Of a DNA stretch of 64,000 bases, positions 24,114 through 34,658 are shown in pieces. The number at the start of each line of letters is the position of its first letter. Positions within the stretch are counted from its first letter, which is position 1. The notes under the pieces were generated by a model. It saw only the letters and a program-made list of their open reading frames with translations, made no database searches and had not been told where the DNA came from. The DNA comes from Siphonodentalium dalli. Taxonomy: Eukaryota > Mollusca > Scaphopoda > Gadilida > Siphonodentaliidae. The stretch covers positions 168,276,664-168,340,663 of the forward strand of contig CP136066.1 of the NCBI GenBank assembly GCA_032622095.1, read 5' to 3'. The position numbers and the translations under genes are program-made.

Positions 24114-25842
24114 ACCGCACCTTGTGCCAAGATTTAAAATTATCCTACTCAAAAACCTTCAACTTTCTGGGCATTAATTTCGACACTGATCTTCAAAAAA
24201 TGATGTCAAACTACTCCGGTGAATTGGACGAAATAGAACGACTAACCAAGATAGGAGCCACAGCTGTTAACCCCAATTGGAAGAATAACTAACTAAGACA
24301 CTTATTCTTCCAAAGTTAACCCACATATTCATGTCTTTCCCCAGTCCAGACGATGCCTTCGTTAAGAAGTTAAACACAATTTTAGTCATTTTATCTGGAA
24401 CTCGAAACGAGACAGAGTACAAAGGAAGCAGTTATGTCTTGATTACTCCATGTGAGGACTGGAAATTGTCAACTTGAACATTTTAACGACACAATGAAAA
24501 TCACATGGCTGAGACGTCTAATATGTAAACAATCAAAATGGGCCCATCTCCTAAAAGACAACCCCATTATTAGGTACAACCCTGTACCTAACATATGATA
24601 CTAAGTTCCTGTAAAAACAAACTTAAAACATTTCTAACCCATTTCGGAGGGATGTTCTCAGCTCTTGGTGCAAATTCATAAGCTTAGATGATTGTAATAT
24701 CATGTCAGCGACCATATGGAATAATTCTAATAGAATGGAAGGAAACCCAAATAACTTTAATTCGTGGAGAAATGCAGGCATATATTTTATAAACGATATG
24801 TTCCAAGACAATGGGAAATTTCACACCGACTCACTTAAAGCTACATTAAATATTTCTACTGACATAATTACTATAGCTAGCCTAAAATGCCAAATATATA
24901 GCCTTTCTAAATCGAAATCAGCCCCTCCGACGATTACCCTCTCCGTTCTTACTCAAAACTATGAGCCCGTTACTAAGGGACCAGAAAGTCGGTCAACTCT
25001 TTCATCGAACCCTGTCAATAGGGAACCGGGTGCCAAACTTATGTAAAAATGGAATTCGGAAATAAAAGACGACTCACAAACATGGGACATTATATTTCGC
25101 AATCCATTTACTACCACGCCTGACACGGAACTTCAATGGCTCCAATATAGAATTAATACGAGAATCCTCTCGACGAACAAATTTCTGAAGGTAGCAGGCA
25201 TAAGAGCTGATGATCTATTTAAGTGATGCGAAAATACTCAATAAAACATTTCTGGGACTGCCCACACAAATCGGTTCATAACCGAAATTCAGACTTGGTC
25301 GAAAATAAATCAAGTGTCTACACATATTACCAAACCAAATTTGCTTGTTGGCGCTAATCATTGTCAAGTAAATTCCACCATAAACTACTTTCTACTTGTG
25401 CTAAAGCAATATATTTATATGACTAATTTGACCCGACCCAACTCTCAATAAAGGCATGTGTCGCTGAATTGAAATTAAAATATGAATGCCATAAGTACAC
25501 ATCCAGATGCAACATACGATATCGAGAGTTTCAAAAGCGATGGCTACCCTTAGAAAATGTAATTAATGACAACACTGATTGACTTGCTGATATCCACAAA
25601 CAAAACTAACTTATACATGTGTATATAAATATAGCCGGAACCCGAGCTATATCTCAAACTTACATTAATCATTTCTTAACTCGCGAAAGTGAGAAAGTAG
25701 CCCGAAATTCACTTGGGAGCGTGCAAAAGTGAGTGCTAGAATATAATATTAATCAATGTATTGTTACTATAATGCTTGTGCTATATGTATGTCTGTCTGT
25801 CTCATTTATATATATATATACTTCCTCAATAAAAAAATAAAA
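24114..25842 (+). mobile_element. 5'-truncated L1/Tx1-type LINE nested in another LINE
   Basis: It begins at the C-terminal part of a reverse transcriptase (FNFLGINFDTDLQKMMSNYS, about 24160). It continues through KITWLRRLICKQSKWAHLLK (about 24495) and the 24702-25046 frame to a decayed zinc-finger-like end (FRNPFTTTPDTELQWLQYRI, CPHTNRFITEIQTWSK). The tail has AATAAA and A-rich sequence at about 25828-25845. Identical 16-bp duplications AAATTACCACACCTAT flank it (24098-24113 and 25843-25858), proving insertion into the older LINE. Multiple stops make it dead. The clade call is by eye. Confidence 0.85.
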
Positions 25843-26881
25843 AAATTACCACACCTATTCAAACTTTTTTTTTTACCAACCCATGTCTACTTGCGGTGAT
25901 ACTCAAAATTATTTACTCGAATGTGAAAGATACGACTCACAAAAAGCTTTATTTCTAACCACATTGTCTGGTCTGTGTAACGTTACCACCGAGATTCGTA
26001 CTCATGGTTCCACTGAACTCTCGCATGACGATAATATAACCATTTTCAGAGAAGTACAAAAAGATATCTTCAGCACCAAACGATTCAATTAGTAATGGCC
26101 CCGATGACTCGTCCGTTAAACCACACCCACGCATACTATCCAAATCAAATCGAACGATATACTACTATAAGCTAGTTTACAACCAGATCACTGAGAAAAT
26201 ACTCCCGGAAAAGAGCGCCAATATAAAAAAAAACGTAATTTAATTATAATAAAGTACTATATTTATAAAACAAAATTCGACCCCATTGAATTATCTTTGA
26301 AGCGTTCTTGAACGAATTATTAATCCGGTCTCATATAGAAAAGAGCAATGCTTTGAGAGTCGATAGGTTGTTGAAATTTCAAGAGGAATGGGGAACTTTA
26401 ACAAAAGTGTTCAACCCGTAGCTAAATAAGATAATCAAAACAATTATGATACAAAACCCAGATACCCTCAATACAAGGAACTGGAACCAGCTAACAATCC
26501 AACACATGTTTGTTTTAATTATATAATATACAAAGACTGAAATGTTACTATTTTTGACAGTCGAAGATATTTTTGTTTGTATATCAGTGTATATTATGTT
26601 ATTTATAAATACTGATCGATATAGCGTGCAAGGAGAGAGTGGTGAGAGTACAAGAACCCCCGCCCGCCACACCTACGGTGTCACTATAATTATTAATATT
26701 TGTTTGATTGCATAAATATGTGTATGACATCATTGTATATAGTGTAAATAACTTATATAAATAAGAATATACAATAAAAAAAACTCCCGCATTCGAATCT
26801 TTGTGTGAAATGTTATCGTGGTGCGACGCCGGCTCAGAGGATATATGTTAGCTCTCCAACATCTGTCTACATCAGACTATC

Positions 26882-27003
26882 CACACCATAACCGGAGACG
26901 ACACATAAGCTATCAGCTTATCAACTGTTTATTATATTGTAATTACTGTATGAATTCAATAATGTTTACACCAACTTCAAAACTGAGAACCAACGTAATA
27001 GTA
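26882..27003 (+). repeat. Direct repeat copy 1 (partner 27291-27413)
   Basis: CACACCATAACCGGAGACGA and about 100 further bases, including TCAACTGTTTATTATATTGT and CCAACTTCAAAACTGAGAAC, are repeated about 410 bp downstream with about 95% identity. Confidence 0.85.
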
Positions 27004-27290
27004 CATCAGACTATCCACATATCTTCAAATTCTCTTCTACCTCAAACACTACCATTTAATTCTCCCTTTTTCTCCCACGGATCTCATAATATGTCTAATA
27101 CCAACTTTATTTGTCTTCTCTTATTCTCACTTAAACAATTTATTCCATAAAACTTAGTATCGACACATTTATCGAACGAGCCGACTACATGAGCTGATGC
27201 GAGAAAAAAATAATAAACGCAAAATGTGAACCTCAAATTGTCTGAAATACATCGCACTTAAATCAAGCACACTCACGCCGTGGGCTCGGT

Positions 27291-27413
27291 CACACCATAA
27301 TCGGAAACGACAAATATAAGCTATCTGCTTATCAACTGTTTATTATATTGTAATTACTGTATGAATTCAATAATGTTTACACCAACTTCAAAACTGAGAA
27401 CCAACGTAATAGT
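27291..27413 (+). repeat. Direct repeat copy 2, just upstream of lectin exon 2
   Basis: High-identity copy of 26882-27003 that ends 70 bp before exon 2 of the lectin gene, so the duplication abuts the acceptor region. Confidence 0.85.
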
Positions 27414-27483
27414 GTGTACTTAAGATACGCGTATGTGTGGTGCAAATGTCCGCATGCGTGTTTATTTTGTTTACTTCCCACAG

Positions 27484-27678
27484 GAGGACCAAAATGTCAT
27501 AAAACAGATCCTGATGAGTACACGTTTGACGTCACACTCGGGGCATATTACAAACTACTACCTGGAATGATGGGTTACCACGACGCAGTGCAGGCGTGTG
27601 CAGAAGACGCAGCCACAATCGTCTTACCAAGGAGTTTAACAGAACAAAACAGAATGCTTGAACTCTTTACTGAAGCAA
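27484..27678 (+). CDS. Secreted PAN/apple + C-type lectin protein, exon 2 (N-half of lectin domain)
   Basis: This 195-nt exon is phase 1 on both sides. The acceptor is TTTTGTTTACTTCCCACAG|GA and the donor GCAA|GTGAGT. It encodes residues 106-170, the first half of the C-type lectin fold: KC (C110), YTFDVTLGAYYKLLPG, then YHDAVQACAEDAATIVLPRS and LTEQNRMLELF. The pattern with C144, 'DAATIVLPRS' and 'EQN' is characteristic of CTLD helix 2 and the strand after it. Symmetric phase 1-1 exons are usual in shuffled extracellular domains. Apparent open reading upstream of 27484 is intronic. Confidence 0.85.
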
Positions 27679-29486
27679 GTGAGTTTAATAACGTTCGTGC
27701 TAGATGTCGCTCAATGAAAGTGTTGCCAAGCCTGACCACAATGGCGTGATTACATGTGCTTGTTGGGTGTCCTGCGTTTACAGCACATCATAACACACAA
27801 GATTCCGAACGCTGGGAAACCCCGTTTTCAGCCGCTAAGTGCGTTGGAATTATCCAATTAATGGCCATTATTACTAAACTTTTGACTGGGAAATAGTCAA
27901 ATCTTGATCTAAAAATAATTGTATACATTTAGATTGCCTATAACTCATTTTTGAAGTGGTATTCATGTGATATAAGCAGACGATCACGTGATACCAGCGC
28001 AGACGAATTCATATTGGTTGGAAATGTTCAGATAGTAAGTTCTTCAAACGGCATAATATTCTAGACGATGTTCCTCGAAATAAGACCTTCAACGGTATTT
28101 TCGCGGAACAGTTAGGCACCTGGATTAATTCACATAATTCGGGTATACTGAATAAAATAAACCACAGTGTCGGACCGATTTCAGTTTCATTGACCCTGAA
28201 AATCGCGAAACAAAATGGCTACCGAAATACATTATTGTCCGTGATCATCCGAAAAATAAACAATCCGAAGCCTCCCTACCACATCCGAAACACACACATA
28301 TGATTTCAAGCTTGTGGTATGAAATGTCACAAAGAATGTTTGGAATTCAGGCTAATCACGCTAAACAGAATTTAGCAGAACTTAACACGATAAGCCAGTG
28401 GTAGAAGGATTTAGCGCCTACGTTCAGTCAATTTCAAAACTATAAAAATTGACGTTCTGTGTCTCATGTGTCTGTCGATATTACGACATGAACACATGCT
28501 AAAGCGGAAAAAATGTGTAAATGACAAAAAATGCAAATTTTTTCCTCCACTTAAAATCACTCAGTTTTTGTGCTCATGTAATCTGTTAATATCAACCTTA
28601 TGACCCACTAGGCTATTTAGAACATACTAACCAGCACTAACTACCATTTAGGGGTGTATGTATGCTGATGTATGTCAAAATTAATGTACCAGAATTCGAC
28701 GGATGAAAGATATATTATATATCTAAACAAATCATATAACAAACATTAAAACACAAGAATATATAATATGCATATCCAAGATAGCCTTTCAACTGAATAT
28801 CAAAGTGTATGTTATAGCTATATATACACATGTGTAAGCCTTTAAGGGTTTGAACAAAATATAAAGCTGAGTTTATATTGATGAATTCTGTGATGAATTT
28901 TGCAATTACTTTTGACAAATTTGTTGATATGCTCAGACACGATCAGTCGACAATGCTTGCATATAAGCATAATTAGAAAATGATTACCATCTTCTTAATC
29001 CACATAATGGATATTATTTGTTATCAAGATAAACTTGATGATATAAACAAAAATAACAATTCCACCATATTCCATGGGTTTAAAACTATAAAACAATAGA
29101 ACTCATACAAAAAGTTCATACTATTTGAATAACAGTATGAAAGCTTAGCCTTTTGTGATATTAATTCAACCACAGTTATTATTCACAAGTCTAAGCAGTT
29201 ACGTACTGTATATATACATGTAGTAAGTAAGTATATCTGGAGTTCCAGTTATTTGACTGCCAATACATATGGCATTGTAATTATTAGTTGCGTGTTCATT
29301 ATTGGTTGCTTTGATATTCAATTTAGGATATAGCAGGATAGAGCAATGTAACTATAAAAGGTAGCTTTTGATATTAAACTTATTCCATATGCAACATAAA
29401 GCTAGAATATAAACATGACTAATATGAACTTTGTTCTTGAAACTAATTATAAGTCTAATTAACCTGGATCAAACTGCACAGGTAAT
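27679..29486. other. Start of intron 2, nothing recognised
   Basis: The intron runs 27679-37418 (9.7 kb). The first 1.8 kb holds no supported gene or repeat. The only open frames are short and AT-driven. Confidence 0.45.
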
Positions 29487-32078
29487 CTATGCAACTCTCT
29501 TCATGCGAACTTTCTCAGAGTCACATATCTTAACTGGACAGTCTGATCCAGGATGCTTATTCTTATAATGAGTTTCCACGTGATACGTCCAGTAAACGAC
29601 ATTGCACAGGGGGCACCTAAATGGACGATTTGTACAGGGTGACCGTGGCTTTGATATCTCAGCTGGCTTTAAACTAAATTTGTAAAAAAAATTGCAATTG
29701 GAAACAGGAATGAATGTTGTGTGAGTCGTCTTTTTCAAATCAATCGAACACCCACTGCCAGCACAATACCCACACACATGGTCCTGAACATGGGAGTTCA
29801 AGATGTGGGTTCCAATGTGAACCCTTGCATCCTTTGTTGTTAGTTTTATTTGACAGACATCACATACTATGTCATCAGAATCAGCATAGATTGTGGATTC
29901 TTCCATTTGAAAGAAAACTGGAGTGCCGTCTCTACGTTCGTATGGCAGGTCTGTCGAGGATGGCATTGGTCTGTTCATATGGTGGATATCATCAAAAAGC
30001 TGTATGAGCTGACACTCCTTGAATTCATAAGATACAGAAGAATCAGACACGGATTCCTGGTCATAAGTCCTGACATCTGGCAAGCCAACAGAACAATCCT
30101 GTAGTGCAGTTTTGATGCTGCTCAATGAGTTGCCAGGCTTCCATCGATAGACATCAACGTCGCATTCGAGCTTCATGATACGTCCACTGACGACAGCATC
30201 ATCTTTCACAGACACGTAGCTCACTTTCTTTTTTCCGGAATCCCTGATCTCGTCGACGATGAATAAGCACAAACTGCGACCTTTGTGATGATCACCATCA
30301 GCTTTCACACTACAGGCAAGAATGTCTTTCACAGTCACACATTCTTCATCGGAGTCTACACTGCTCGGTCCAGAAACAGAATGAGGATATTTAGACAATC
30401 CCTGAACTCTACGAAGACGGTCACCAGATTTGCTACAGCCCCCTTCCTTCGAAAGAAATCGCAACATCGTGGCTTTATAAGTGGCTGTTCCATTAATCTC
30501 AATGGTTGGACTGTGTTCGCCGTCAGGTTCGTTGAGGTTGTCTTCAAACTCCACCATTGCGGCTTGATTTTCAACTGAATCAGTGACTTCAGTTTCCGTA
30601 AGATGTTCAGTAGTATCCTCAGTTACACCAATGATATATCCGTTTGGTTTCTTCATTGAGAAAGTCAAGTTCGAGTGTGACTCAATTCGAGACATTAATA
30701 TTTTGTCAGGAATCACAGATTTGGCTATATTCCTGCCAGATTCCCACAAACTCTCGATGTTCAGAGAAGAGCACTTTAGGTTACCCGTCCAATTGCAAGG
30801 TGATGTGTGATCCACAGGACCCGATAAACGCCTTGATTTCTGCCTCCATTCTGGATGTTTGGCGTAGACGGTATCCATAGTCATTGCTCGTTGAAGTCTG
30901 GTCTCCAGTTGTTGGACATCGCATGCTCTGTCATGAGTTTGAGTTCTGACCGACGAGAATAATTGCTCAACTTGATCACTGCCAAGTTGATAGTAGAGTA
31001 GCGGCTTTTCCGGGTATAACACTTTGAACTTTGTAGCCGTAAAAATCGCATCTTGCACTGTACACTGTAAGTCGTGATATAAAACATTTGGCATAAGTTT
31101 ATGGTCATGTCTGTAAAGGTGATACATGACATGCGACATTGCACTGACTTCAATGAGCATTTCTTCAACTGAATAATGAGGCTTTGCAAACATTGATAGG
31201 ATTCCACTGCAAATGACTTTCAGAATTGAGAATGCTGGAATCGAGTCTCTCATACCAGGTGTGAAGTTGTCCAAGTTCCAAGAATCCATCGTAGCTAAAA
31301 TATTTAGAAATTTCACAGCGGTGGGAACATTCTGCTTGTCTTGGGGGTCCAGCATGTTGTTAACTTGTGTCTGTGAATAATTCAATTTCAGCAGAATTGG
31401 TCGTAACATATTGGCATTGAAGTTGATTCCGAGAATAGTTACGCTTCCTGAAATAAGATTGTTACGTAACCTCTTTGCCAAGTGCTTTTGATCAAAATTT
31501 ATCGTGATATTGTTCGGACCACATTCCAAATCAAGCAGATCTAATCGGCCAATATGTGTGTACAAGGGCGAGGAAGAATCCAACGTGAATCTCATCATGT
31601 TATTCAGGACCTGGCGCCTCACTCCATCTCCATCAGTCCCTATATTCAGAAGATTTCCATTAGAATCTGTCCAATTTTCTATGACGGCTTCGAAAACCGT
31701 TTTCTGTTCCTCTGACGTTTTGTGATTACACACAGGCAGCACAAGTATTGGACGGCCATGATAATTAAGTTCTCCAACACATGATAACGCAAACACACAT
31801 GCTTCGGTCGCGAAATGTACCTCGTTGTTCGCCATCTTATCCTCGATGTTCGCGACAGTATGATGACTAGAGAAGATGACATCACTCTTTGTTGTGTGAT
31901 TTATGCAGAGTCCTTGAATCTGATTGTCCGACTGATTCCACCGTAATCGTTTTTCAACAGCCACTTCATCAACCTTAAGTGACCAACTGCCACCATGTTG
32001 TATCTGCTTAATGGCCGTCAACATATTGTCCTGCAGTTGAGTTTTGATGTCACTTTCATTATTCACGACAAGTCTCAT
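29487..32078 (-). CDS. P-element/THAP9-like transposase, catalytic part (after in-frame TGA)
   Basis: This 863-residue frame continues, in the same frame, the one ending in TGA at 32118-32120; 13 open codons lie between that TGA and this ATG. Its N-terminal third resembles the RNase-H-like core of P-element/THAP9 transposases: VDEVAVEKRLRW (candidate catalytic D37), IGTDGDGVRRQ (D149), FDQKHLAKRLRNN (a 'D..HL.K..RN' signature, D196) and LGSDQVEQLFSSVRTQ (candidate E371). The C-terminus has zinc-finger-like pairs: CDVCQIK with H-x3-H, CGYC, and CPLCNVVYWTYHVETHYKNK followed by H. The triad looks intact. It lies antisense within intron 2 of the lectin gene and is probably a transposon, not a host gene. 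Terminal repeats were not found. Family assignment is by motif only. Confidence 0.85.
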   Translation of the reverse strand: MRLVVNNESDIKTQLQDNMLTAIKQIQHGGSWSLKVDEVAVEKRLRWNQSDNQIQGLCINHTTKSDVIFSSHHTVANIEDKMANNEVHFATEACVFALSCVGELNYHGRPILVLPVCNHKTSEEQKTVFEAVIENWTDSNGNLLNIGTDGDGVRRQVLNNMMRFTLDSSSPLYTHIGRLDLLDLECGPNNITINFDQKHLAKRLRNNLISGSVTILGINFNANMLRPILLKLNYSQTQVNNMLDPQDKQNVPTAVKFLNILATMDSWNLDNFTPGMRDSIPAFSILKVICSGILSMFAKPHYSVEEMLIEVSAMSHVMYHLYRHDHKLMPNVLYHDLQCTVQDAIFTATKFKVLYPEKPLLYYQLGSDQVEQLFSSVRTQTHDRACDVQQLETRLQRAMTMDTVYAKHPEWRQKSRRLSGPVDHTSPCNWTGNLKCSSLNIESLWESGRNIAKSVIPDKILMSRIESHSNLTFSMKKPNGYIIGVTEDTTEHLTETEVTDSVENQAAMVEFEDNLNEPDGEHSPTIEINGTATYKATMLRFLSKEGGCSKSGDRLRRVQGLSKYPHSVSGPSSVDSDEECVTVKDILACSVKADGDHHKGRSLCLFIVDEIRDSGKKKVSYVSVKDDAVVSGRIMKLECDVDVYRWKPGNSLSSIKTALQDCSVGLPDVRTYDQESVSDSSVSYEFKECQLIQLFDDIHHMNRPMPSSTDLPYERRDGTPVFFQMEESTIYADSDDIVCDVCQIKLTTKDARVHIGTHILNSHVQDHVCGYCAGSGCSIDLKKTTHTTFIPVSNCNFFYKFSLKPAEISKPRSPCTNRPFRCPLCNVVYWTYHVETHYKNKHPGSDCPVKICDSEKVRMKRVA

Positions 32079-32117
32079 ACCATGTTTATAGTCTTTGGTT
32101 AGGATTCTATATGTGTG

Positions 32118-33032
32118 TCAGAGACTCGGTAACCCAGATGTTTGATGAAGAATATGTAAAAGTTTGGGCCCACCTGCAAGTAGTATCATCGACGATATTT
32201 CAAAATCACGAGCGCTATATCCTTTGGGTGAATAAAGTCTGTTTATTGCTGCACTGATTTGCGACACAATGAAGCTGACAGCCCTCTTCTGACGCATGCA
32301 GACCGCAATGAGCTGATGAATCCGTTGTACATCATTGGTAGCAATCAAACCTATTAACTTTTTGTAGAGTTCTATTGTTGACTGCTTATGGGTGATAATA
32401 TTTCGGTAGTTTACATTACTCAACCTTTCCTTGGTCAACTGTTCAGTCTTGTCATTCAACCGTTGCACTAGCTGATCAAAGTTTAACAATGTATTATTGA
32501 AGTATTTCAGGTCTTTGGGTAGAGCTTCAGCTCGCTGACGTATTTTATGGAGCTTTGTAGTGTCCTTCAATTTCGAACAGTCAATGCAAACTGGATCTGT
32601 ACATCCTGCAGGCAGTTGAAGGTTATTATTGACACATTTCTTCGAGTAGATAGAGCCATTGAATGGTACGAAATTCAAAGTCTCGTCTTCACTTGTATGC
32701 AACTGGAATGGATATTTTGAATAAAATACTCCCAATGGCATGTAGGTTTCACCTTTGCAGAATTTGATGTTTTCAACAGTAGGAATCGCAGTTAGTGAAC
32801 TTGGATCTGCATGCACGGCTGACTCCGAATCCTTAGTAAGGCCGATGAGTTTAGGTTTCTTGGTTTCAGGTGGTCCATAATTAAAGAAATCGGTGACTCG
32901 TCTATTTTGAACTGGGAGTTTCTTCTTACAGGCTGACTCGTGTTTTAGCTTGTTGAACTCGTTGTCATTCGTAAAGTCCTTCTTACAGTAAATGCAACGT
33001 AGAGTTTCTGATGATTCGGACCGGTCCATCAT
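32118..33032 (-). CDS. P-element/THAP9-like transposase, N-terminal part (ends in TGA)
   Basis: 304 residues. An N-terminal C2HC zinc finger (C13-x2-C16-x14-H31-x3-C35, within LRCIYCKKDFTNDNE) is followed by a basic NRRVTDFF segment. Further on is CTDPVCIDC, then a helical region rich in K/E/Q. The frame ends PSL-TGA at 32118-32120; the same frame then stays open through 13 codons into the 863-residue part. A CGA-to-TGA change (CpG deamination) would explain it. The finger is not a canonical THAP domain. Upstream on the minus strand, CAGTTTCTTATATTGTTTCAG (33061-33080 region) looks like an acceptor, so a 5'UTR intron is possible. Confidence 0.8.
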   Translation of the reverse strand: MMDRSESSETLRCIYCKKDFTNDNEFNKLKHESACKKKLPVQNRRVTDFFNYGPPETKKPKLIGLTKDSESAVHADPSSLTAIPTVENIKFCKGETYMPLGVFYSKYPFQLHTSEDETLNFVPFNGSIYSKKCVNNNLQLPAGCTDPVCIDCSKLKDTTKLHKIRQRAEALPKDLKYFNNTLLNFDQLVQRLNDKTEQLTKERLSNVNYRNIITHKQSTIELYKKLIGLIATNDVQRIHQLIAVCMRQKRAVSFIVSQISAAINRLYSPKGYSARDFEISSMILLAGGPKLLHILHQTSGLPSL

Positions 33033-33357
33033 CTCTCACATGGGCAGATTTATCTTTACCTGAAACAATATAAGAAACTGTATTATCAGTCTGTTATGAG
33101 CATTACATAGTATTACGTATATAGCATAGAGTAACGCCATTATATGATGCATTGATCATTCCCAACGATAGTCAATCCAAATTTATTCTATTACCAATTG
33201 TTTGAAACTACCTCACATAATTGATTAATTTATATTGTTTGCTGTCGTTTAATAGTGTTAATTCATTTGTGCAGCATACCTTAGAATTGTCACCAGGATC
33301 ACATGTGATGAGACATGTCATTGAATGAGTAATGCATCTTGACAAATAAAATATTAA

Positions 33358-33761
33358 AGGGATACATCACGTTCGTGTCATGCGCTACTGAGCATATTAG
33401 GCCAATCGTAGCATGTATAACACTTATGAGGTGATGCATTATGTCAGAAAGTATTTCAACAATTAAATATTATAAAACACCCAGGCGGCATAAAGACTAA
33501 CGTAATTGGTCTATCGACGTCATTGGTCAACCTTGACCTCACCAAACAATCTATATGTTATCAGTGACATGCAGCCGTAAGGATTTTTGATTCACAATGT
33601 TTTCAAAGTCTGTATTTCAAAGCTTTTCAGAATTGATCACAGAAGTTATTATCATATATGGGAAGGACAATTACCCCTCTTTCGATTGGTGTATAAAACT
33701 TATTTTGGAAAAAACTTAACCGATTTTGGCTCTAGTCTAGGCGTCAACGTGATGTATCCCT
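33358..33761. mobile_element. MITE with AGGGATACATCACGTT ends
   Basis: Terminal inverted repeats of 16 bp match exactly (AGGGATACATCACGTT at 33358-33373; complement ends at 33761). The left flank is TTAA (33354-33357). The right flank reads ATAT, so the TTAA duplication is not preserved there. The ending AGG after TTAA is shared with other MITEs in this window (T2/Kolobok-like signature, TTAAAGG). Confidence 0.68.
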
Positions 33762-34199
33762 ATATATAACAAAAGGAAAACCAAACAGAAAATAGAATGT
33801 AAATAATTAGTAAATACAACACTCTTGTGTGTTGGATAGAACAAATAAATAAAAATCACAAATCAAATATAAAATTCCCATTGCTGTTATAGGAAGAAAT
33901 GGTTATATTATAATACTAATCACTTTGTGTCTATGTTGATACTCTAAATAGATTTCAAGTACATTAACTTAAACTTACATTCACACTCTGCCATTATTCC
34001 GTTGAGTTTGTTAATAGACAGGAAACAAATCAGGAAACAAAAGAATAAACTGAAGAAAACAAAATAAAAGCAAAAGTTAATTTTATTAGACATCTGCTAA
34101 AATGAAAACGATTGTATTTAATACAATATATATAAGTGTCCGAGTATTTCAGTTGTGATATACCATCCAGACTATTAGTGGCAATGGTCACTTTTCAAT
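33762..34199. other. Intron 2, nothing recognised
   Basis: AT-rich; no feature supported. Confidence 0.4.
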
Positions 34200-34615
34200 A
34201 CTTACCAATATACGAGCGCCTGCGGCGCATAGATACTATGGGATGCGGGATGGGGTGGTGGGTGGGTACTTACCAATATACGAGCGCCCGCGGCGCATAG
34301 ATACTAGGAGAGGTGGCATGGGGTGGTGGGTGGGTACTTACCAATATACGAGCGCCTGCGGCGCATAGATACTATGGGAGGCGGGATGGGGTGGTGGGTG
34401 GGTACTTACCAATATACGAGCGCCCGCGGCGCATAGATACTAGGAGAGGTGGCATGGGGTGGTGGGTGGGTACTTACCAATATACGAGCGCCTGCGGCGC
34501 ATTGATACTATGGGAGGCGGATGGGGTGGTGGGTGGGTACTTACCAATATACGAGCGCCTGCGGCGCATAGATACTATGGGAGGCGGGATGGGGTGGTGG
34601 TGGGTACTTAACAAT
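34200..34615. repeat. 68-bp minisatellite, six units with alternating types
   Basis: Units begin ACTTACCAATATACGAGCGC at 34200, 34268, 34336, 34404, 34472 and 34539, with a tail from 34606. Types alternate A-B-A-B-A-A: A has CCTGCGG and CTATGGGA; B has CCCGCGG and CTAGGAGAGG. The AB pair is therefore a 136-bp higher-order unit. Open frames across it are repeat-driven. Confidence 0.95.
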
Positions 34616-34658
34616 TGCTGTTGACATAAAACATTCAACTGTCTATCTGTGTCTATTG

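Larger units (their letters stand above)
21480..26790 (+). mobile_element. CR1/Jockey-type LINE, decayed, carrying two nested insertions
   Basis: Pieces in order: an endonuclease start (ELSVLHLNVQSI, about 21541); a linker (EWTQVFNNLPLEDICTTLMH, 21769-22090); WKILNNLSTNRTE up to 22341; then after an inserted element PTPDGPNLTTLSDIKV (about 22670); the reverse transcriptase with SKACDKVWHEG, YLSDRQQRV and the catalytic LFVDDTS (about 23260-23285); and a C-terminal region with WETLTSRREKYKLKLLFYK (to 23880). A second interruption follows at 24114-25842, then a CGDTQNYLLECERYDSQKAL tail (25883-26092). Stops and frameshifts abound, so it is not functional. A short A-rich tail with AATAAA near 26775-26785 probably marks the 3' end. 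The 5' end is uncertain. Confidence 0.83.
15377..27483 (+). other. Intron 1 of the lectin gene (12.1 kb)
   Basis: Bounded by the donor GTATGA at 15377 and the acceptor TTTACTTCCCACAG ending at 27483. Both sides are phase 1, so joining them makes a GGA glycine codon (residue 106). The intron has been a target for transposons: a 2.5-kb inverted-repeat element, a hairpin element, and two nested LINEs with another hairpin element. Confidence 0.7.

Noticed and set aside
30285-31885. Plus-strand and shifted frames within 29.5-32.1 kb
   Set aside because: They are shadows of the long minus-strand transposase frame.
32118-32120. In-frame TGA as selenocysteine codon
   Set aside because: No selenoprotein family or SECIS-like evidence; a CpG-type C-to-T change is simpler. 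Read-through remains possible.
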